Source of the DNA: Symbiodinium natans | Lineage: Eukaryota; Sar; Dinophyceae; Suessiales; Symbiodiniaceae | NCBI GenBank assembly: GCA_905221605.1 | Contig: CAJNDS010000345.1 | Coordinates: 62,001 to 126,000, forward strand | DNA length: 64,000 bases | Direction of reading: 5' to 3' | Shown: positions 63,301-64,000 of the stretch, one piece after another | How positions within the stretch are numbered: the stretch's first letter is position 1 | Layout of the letters: each line of letters starts with the position of its first letter | Notes under the pieces: model-generated | Told to the model about the DNA's origin: nothing | Seen by the model: the letters and a program-made list of their open reading frames with translations, nothing else | The model's database searches: none | Translations under genes and position numbers: made by a program

Positions 63301-63577
63301 TGACGTTCACCCCCCATCCCTGTGCGTCTCCATCTGTTGCCCTGGTACCGTCCGAGGTCTGCCATTGCCATTCCTGAGAGTGTGGAGACCACCAACTCCA
63401 GGTATGCCACCAGTCACTTTCGTCTCCTCCGTCCTGTTGTTGTGCTTGTCGACTTCTGGCTCGTTCTACTGCTTCCTCACGCAAGGTTTGTAGGTGTCCC
63501 GTAGGTTCCGCACCTGTCTCTCGGAGCCGGCTTGGGAGTCGTCGTGCTGATCTTTTCTGCGAGCTTGGTGACGGCAT
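54311..63577 (-). CDS. LINE polyprotein: duplicated N-terminal domain, endonuclease, RT, zinc fingers, USP deubiquitinase
   Basis: From the ATG at 63577 (MPSPSSQKRSARRLPSR) the frame gives 3,088 residues. It stays open 5' to the window edge, so the true start is not settled; ATG 63577 is the first one leading into compact, non-random sequence. Approximate residues: 267-427 and 590-750 duplicated domain; 1014-1266 endonuclease; 1566-1960 RT with FADD at 1774-1777; 2030-2370 zinc fingers; 2727-2734 PIP-like motif; 2830-3065 USP. Two internal parts (61320-61012 and 56469-55480) read as low-complexity R/G/Q sequence in this frame but as normal protein in the +1 frame. The mature products may therefore come from two or three ORFs (ORF1 ending near 61012, ORF2 starting near ATG 60601) joined by frameshifting or re-initiation, not one continuous chain. 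Confidence 0.8.
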   Translation of the reverse strand: MPSPSSQKRSARRLPSRLRETGAEPTGHLQTLREEAVERARSRQAQQQDGGDESDWWHTWSWWSPHSQEWQWQTSDGTRATDGDAQGWGVNVMNTQAATRRTQSMEGLLNELATGVAASSRRKEAKRSTPTTTTSETSRLDLRETTHQEAEHPSSSFQTGSDSASSNAPVGGVHYPASGKVSGLHTSPASTSTCGLTLTTIQKIEEPPLDHDSPDAGPMKAPAASSRCSDEQETRQRSSAARRSSTIEPRPEERTRSSAARRASTIEPRPHLLLVQAPLEVREVKHRLLREAKSAVLRLIPHGDDLHTFLNGYFRRHHATYHANPVNMPSCGNWIWSLTAALMTRPEYHPNVWRRSHAGKLGDAVEGYLYTLYQSQTAGNLALLATYGEAAKYLHDLMQGIPHAIYYRLSWRQSLDSLTEILEPWIGAASTQDMRSSHPVLTLAILDRNESTAVTVEAENTGLDKQQTMNRREERHGPHGKDGSGETLPIDHIEGASPSNSGEAGGLHTSPVVGLVPEPMLTTLKKQAEPPLTLDLLVAPQTQLPAASSQGLGEQEANPRSTAARRSNTNEPRPEARQRSSAARRASAVEPRPHLLLAQAPEEVRHAKQRLLQEAKSAVVKLIPHGDDLHHFLHGYFRQHHATYHTSPMNMPACGNWIWSLTAALMTRPESHPNVWTRRQAGKLGDAVEGYLYTLYQKQTVESLALLAIYGEAARHLHDLMQGIPHAIYYRLSWRQSLDTLEELLEPWIGVSDAQDKRSPRPAVPLSILDSKKGPCNQLATQTAACTHVASNARSCLGRRGRKWRLRPTVRRRHLRGRRRRNCTSYPLQKLFRLATKAQHIRNHLQQHTNKISSLSTRQSTSAKKSKPRRKIPEKTSTTTPGLSLPGPKSGLYALIWMTHRITRVGGVRVPVSHGAGGPTTTDRHFRASLVGKQVAGETTAPVFGAAGVTTQVGRKRSFQRAQHQSTQNTLGYTRYRGRFMHCSQLGLHTATMPSLTTAKPRRPPCRPRGGAQQRLKVLSINVNSLSGFLWGEVKAFLGGEGLQYDFIFLQETHRTAFCAFKVDNWMAVGSSTKRGEGVLTLVHPRYDASMVRYQEIIPGRVLRVKVCHKEAAIETLNIYQHVWIHTDDPEQNKQRRQTLLDKCTATIQGMARRDTLILAGDFNSEVHAVNGLIGTRVNRSAYHQALDPLTLPRFIQDNALVALNTWHMKDPCTNHTRTGNSQIDYILVRAPSADTRAKQVVKQEAPFGAWKELTHSALIADVRIIKHFHLPKAKMQQELQYSRHDLDYAYRQKDHRITQLKSKVELEINHSLNHGLPLTADHINHTLLREVSDLFPTATSAHTNRGQTKAQCKAIFAAWKELLTHPDEVGGSTITLPARVYHMWQRRRDLQRCKPFTLSGVLRTWQWVLLFNKAGRQSKQYHLQHQRAIALGHLQQAERAAQTHNTKRLYGAVKRLLPWKPKPRIMLKHPDGSPMSLHQEHQALVQHCKQLFAPPAASPTRPGQMLSMPLTACEWTTQLKCTPIGKAVPADSAPATAWKACATIVAPVMACIAKGLQPVTSALPDAWKNPQLCFLPKPHKPPSTAAALRPIGLLRPDGKAFAGHIKNQLLMQACASLTHTPQYAYLPARDTSDALARVNACIHDIKDGLKALGGNRFLTRQRKETGQVKGESGGCLLSVDLSQAFDRVNRAKLDRALALHQVDADLRSTVTAIHEQAAYQVRDKFHRTDICTTQGIRQGCRLAPALWAVLSSQLLWDLTPAGQTPLQLPFTLFADDHLGHWLLKTVDDAKQMEETIVALFHMLETYGLKVNPDKSSLVIRVQGAQLEKFVKSRTVIVRNQAHWQLQDGAQTHLIPMCESITYLGTKLTLKEGTGHTLDFRLAEAEAKVTQLRKSIRSRKGLSRHYRVRVWQACVVNSALYGLLTTPFSGQMITKLRAWFHRQLRAVTGMPAHLTKVSNQTLRETYNLKDPVHMLTERIARKLDAMQQGRGDPATCETKTFEYWQMLHKQLASHAVEQRTVTLVELSSSSQHPCSICGLYYPTQKALRQHQALRHGQIQANKLSIDYKPEQHSVAGMPQCKHCLLKLYDWGALKGHIMQNVCGWHTKQLSNSNNNSQHDTKTINETEPVPHKIDTTHTPVDPKERQHEPRNTKTEESTLLQNEVTLALLQSNEGICTQAALHKTYLKQHCGFCGRWIADAGMIKTHIQRVHTNLARHITSDIHTSCQAFKHLFKRDHTCEWCDRMVHGSDRHCSQCPVLFQLILARTSRQAASASPETQLPAAWPVPHPGMDVAIYLKSPTQDEMQLHIQHMSMLAKTRCLLCGEQVQDIQHWRRHMAQRHDSQKQLVQSLAQSETLLQAHVARPCCWCNVHFPKSAREHRRKCLPLLQLCLYHDLHVSGDHAGATDGGSVGPQLTTGDDAYTTETSVRQTQTAARDAAKVSKGHGQGRRQGSSQGKTGSGPGSRRRVDDGPGVAGRGDGENGLENLGQNSTQTRAPTDDLGGRPELRVLPGHDEPRHCLHVDPGQRNMEHKVRGRHGQHLAEGHAMGSTTHGMESTPRENRVRRQGTTGSRNSRLGNAVSAPVDLQRVESGTEKGATIKSGQPHSRGRKKGSQPAHHKHRQGQHGAPVPKPTTTEAGPAGGSDHHGPDTHRPSTGGSRLPRPGPLGKQLRGQADRSTLETGARGQDDAHQGARETADLKSKQEKFGGKRTPRPMLSQKETEKEQLQTGIRNFFSAPVHAMSAKKPRSTLNDPACTKNKDKGSMDGALGHSVSATTEQPVKSTPKQGQVGIPSRGKHGTAGAGTKVEGSLLAWRTRDRITNEPHARSLALTNPHNLCYANAVIHMLHYARSHDAFISGLGEVNGAIVQASRSNQHLNIARHPAWNFIWPGWQKPTRQHDAAEFLQHLCNRTDCVALKGGWEARRPQAGVYEILDEQFSCPHIRLVVQHPFRIQDAVTAWHTQDPPHALTRPPELLILQIGRFVQSAGGIRKTRQRIEMHKHLTVPTFTGHAGDVVNTPYKLCGGVMHIGKVVTAGHYQAFYFPGDTEDIWSCHLVHDDGQAATPGTDATRQAIRTNCHLLAYRINSHV
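54390..55090 (-). other. Ubiquitin-specific protease (peptidase C19) domain at the LINE C-terminus
   Basis: Cys box: TNPHNLCYANAVIHMLHYAR, with catalytic Cys at residue 2837 (codon 55069-55067) and Asn two residues before it. Then RQHDAAEFLQHL (the QxDAxEFLxxLL block), EILDEQFSCPHIRL, PPELLILQIGRFVQSAGGIR (the LPxxLxLxLxRF block), YKLCGGVMHIGKVVTAGHYQ with catalytic His 3036, and IWSCHLVHDDGQ with Asp at 3057. Order and spacing match a compact USP of about 230 residues. The zinc-ribbon Cys pairs of classic USPs are not complete. All triad residues are present, so deubiquitinase activity is plausible. Confidence 0.82.
55376..55399 (-). other. PIP-box-like motif (possible PCNA-binding site)
   Basis: The main frame reads QTGIRNFF at residues 2727-2734, followed by SAP. 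This fits the consensus Q-x-x-[ILM]-x-x-[FY]-[FY] exactly. It lies in a basic, unstructured linker about 100 residues before the USP domain. Human L1 ORF2p also has a PIP box, needed for retrotransposition. Binding is inference. Confidence 0.5.
55480..56469 (-). CDS. Overlapping +1-frame ORF of 329 codons, helical conserved protein
   Basis: From ATG 56469 (MSTSQSLLENTDESASL) to TAA 55480, one base out of register with the main frame. The sequence is convincingly protein: a basic Gly/Lys linker, DELMMDLESLDEETVRTALK, TALRHEHQLTILEADRSYVF, LRATLWGVLLMEWKARLEKI, SLRPLKPDLQAEVITMVLTL and AGKLIGLRLRRERVGKTTLT. I recall similar RFxxxRPLxxE...RLRRxxxxxSPL proteins in dinoflagellate predictions (unchecked). 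In the main frame this stretch is G/R/Q-rich. It lies between the zinc fingers and the PIP/USP part. Expression could use +1 frameshifting or internal initiation. The TAA overlaps CTAAAAAGC, beyond which the main frame again looks coding. Confidence 0.65.
   Translation of the reverse strand: MSTSQSLLENTDESASLCYSSACTMTSTSVETTPEQQMAAVWGLSSPLATTPTPQRQASVRHRLLQGTPQKYRKGMGKGAGKAAPKAKRDRDQEAEDELMMDLESLDEETVRTALKTLVKTALRHEHQLTILEADRSYVFFLDTTNHGIVSMLIQASATWNTKFEEGTVNTSLRATLWGVLLMEWKARLEKIESDAKVLQVAETAGWATRSPLQWIYNEWNPVQKKALPSSRDNLTHEDAKKAVNQLITNTAKDNTVHRFQSLRPLKPDLQAEVITMVLTLTVHQQAAAVYHDLDLLANNCAGKLIGLRLRRERVGKTTLTKELERLQI
56435..57490 (-). other. Zinc-finger array after the RT
   Basis: At least five CxxC...H-type units: CSICGLYYPTQKALRQHQAL, CKHCLLKLYDWGALKGHIMQ, CGFCGRWIADAGMIKTHIQR, CLLCGEQVQDIQHWRRHMAQ and CCWCNVHFPKSAREHRRKC, plus a CxxC/CxxC knuckle (CEWCDRMVHGSDRHCSQCPV). 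Spacing fits C2H2 or C2HC fingers. They probably bind element RNA or target DNA. Most LINEs have one or two such motifs; this run is longer. Confidence 0.75.
57700..58880 (-). other. LINE reverse transcriptase domain
   Basis: Blocks in order: WKNPQLCFLPKPHKPPSTAA, LRPIGLLRPDGKAFAGHIKN, QYAYLPARDTSDALARV, GGCLLSVDLSQAFDRVNRAK (catalytic Asp), TQGIRQGCRLAPALWAVLSS, LPFTLFADDHLGHW (FADD at 58258-58247), YGLKVNPDKSSLVI and ESITYLGTKLTL. The thumb contains RHYRVRVWQACVVNSALYGL. FADD replaces the usual YADD, and both Asp residues are kept. Confidence 0.9.
59780..60537 (-). other. APE-type endonuclease domain
   Basis: Starts LKVLSINVNSLSGFLWGEVK, continues with FIFLQETHRTAFCAF (catalytic Glu), LILAGDFNSEVHAVNG (Asp and Asn near 60090), SQIDYILVRAP and ELTHSALIADVRI (terminal His block). 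All key positions of the exonuclease-endonuclease-phosphatase fold are kept. It nicks target DNA to prime reverse transcription. Confidence 0.85.
61012..61320 (-). other. +1-frame segment, probable end of an ORF1
   Basis: In the frame one base later than the main frame, the minus strand reads HMSHQMRAVVLVDEVANGDY, DRPSDADTYEAGGAETALLI and HYKNFSGLPQRRN, then stops at 61012. The main frame here is Arg/Thr/Gln-rich and looks like a shadow. ORF1 may end here, with ORF2 starting at ATG 60601. Confidence 0.45.
61327..61811 (-). other. N-terminal conserved domain, copy 2
   Basis: Residues about 590-750 repeat copy 1 with high identity (PRPHLLLAQAPEEVRHAKQR ... PHAIYYRLSWRQSLD). The offset is 969 bp, exactly 323 codons, so the duplication is in frame. 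The Ser/Arg linkers (RSSAARRAS) before each copy are duplicated too. Confidence 0.75.
62298..62780 (-). other. N-terminal conserved domain, copy 1
   Basis: Residues about 267-427: PRPHLLLVQAPLEVREVKHR, KSAVLRLIPHGDDLHTFLNG, SCGNWIWSLTAALMTRPEYH, GKLGDAVEGYLYTLYQ and LMQGIPHAIYYRLSWRQSLD. The fold is unknown. It is rich in aromatic residues and His. Its position upstream of the endonuclease suggests an ORF1-type RNA-binding or assembly role (inference). Confidence 0.7.
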
Positions 63578-64000
63578 TGCAGTTTGGATCGAGGTATTTA
63601 TAAGTAAGGTCCATTCATGTGTCGGGTGGGGCCGGTAGGGGTAAGTGGATTGTCTCTGGCTGACAGGGGCAGTCTCAGGAGAAGTTATCATGGTTTGTAT
63701 GATACAGCAGTGATGGCGACTCAGGTACTGTATTTGCTTGGTCCATGTTATGTCCTGCGGTCCTTCAGGAATGTTAGCTTTATGTATATGCATCAATTTC
63801 TCCTGGCATGCACTGCGTCTGACCCTGACAGAGATCCCGACCATCGAGAGGAGGAGACTGGTCGTGGTCTCAGGCATTGCGGCCTTGCATAAGAGCTTAG
63901 CCGGGCTCATCCACTTGCTTAGATGAACGCTGTGCACTGGGATGCAGCGTGGCTCAGTTGCAGTGTGCCGTGGAATCAGGCTCCCGGCATTGATCTTTGC

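Larger units (their letters stand above)
53855..64000 (-). mobile_element. Large LINE retrotransposon with endonuclease, RT, zinc fingers and a deubiquitinase domain; 5' end outside the window
   Basis: Minus-strand element. The main frame is open from the window edge to the TGA at 54311-54313. A 3' untranslated region follows to a tail of three GAAT units plus eight A bases on the minus strand (53874-53855), typical of a LINE 3' end. There are no LTRs. Domain order: two copies of an N-terminal domain, APE-type endonuclease, RT, C2H2-like fingers, an overlapping +1-frame ORF, PIP-like motif, USP. No stop interrupts the main frame and the catalytic motifs are intact, so this copy looks recent. 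Target-site duplication cannot be checked because the 5' end is missing. Confidence 0.9.

Noticed and set aside
53855-64000. DNA methyltransferase domain in the LINE, as reported for other dinoflagellate LINEs
   Set aside because: No PCQ/ENV-type methyltransferase motifs are visible; the accessory enzyme here is a USP.
1-64000. Spliced-leader relics, tRNA and rRNA genes
   Set aside because: No copy of the DinoSL core was seen on either strand by eye, and no cloverleaf or rRNA-like sequence was recognised; a computed search would be more reliable.

Overview
The window reads as nuclear DNA of a dinoflagellate, most likely a Symbiodiniaceae-type genome. The reasons are: intron-rich genes whose exons can only be read by skipping short introns, some with GC donors; all recognisable host genes on one strand; and abundant, mostly decayed retroelements of the types seen in dinoflagellates (Ty1/copia, several LINE lineages). 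No rRNA, tRNA, CRISPR array or bacterial operon is visible. No DinoSL spliced-leader relic was noticed by eye.

Region 1 (about 1-35.4 kb) is host sequence. Every exon I could support lies on the minus strand, giving a unidirectional block. From high to low coordinates it holds: a coiled-coil protein gene (35.34-28.1 kb) split by an intron with a 2.5 kb A/C-only microsatellite; a single-domain voltage-gated cation channel with a C-terminal EF-hand and coiled coil (26.4-23.64 kb); small unassigned exons (23.4-22.7 kb); a regucalcin/SMP-30 gene (21.63-20.37 kb); a TYSND1/DEG15-like peroxisomal processing protease (18.3-15.3 kb) with a dead LINE in one intron; an EF-hand gene with a Gln/Gly/Phe-rich exon nearby (13.0-10.4 kb); and scattered exon-like pieces below 8.4 kb. 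An unusual T-rich stretch with degenerate telomere-like words lies at 6.5-7.1 kb.

Region 2 (35.8-44.5 kb) is a repeat graveyard. Fragments of the 3' half of one LINE family lie in both orientations (35.8-39.4 kb). Four adjacent tandem arrays follow, with units of 14, 73, about 62 and 42 bp (40.0-42.6 kb).

Region 3 (44.58-51.56 kb) is a degraded Ty1/copia element on the plus strand. It has two diverged LTRs, a primer-binding site matching the anticodon arm of initiator tRNA-Met, broken gag and integrase, an intact YVDD reverse transcriptase and a frameshifted RNase H. Between integrase and RT lies a segment with an HxD...H...R pattern like a 2-oxoglutarate/Fe(II) oxygenase fold.

Region 4 (51.6-53.8 kb) has a CTCTG satellite and a perfect 228 bp direct repeat.

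Region 5 (53.86-64 kb, minus strand) is a large LINE that runs off the window. It keeps an open frame of about 3,090 codons with two tandem copies of an N-terminal domain, an APE-type endonuclease, a reverse transcriptase (FADD box), a run of zinc fingers, a PIP-box-like motif and, at the C-terminus, a ubiquitin-specific-protease (C19) domain with its catalytic Cys, His and Asp in place. A second ORF of 329 codons overlaps it in the +1 frame. This LINE is the best candidate for an undescribed system: a retrotransposon carrying its own deubiquitinase next to a possible PCNA-binding motif.
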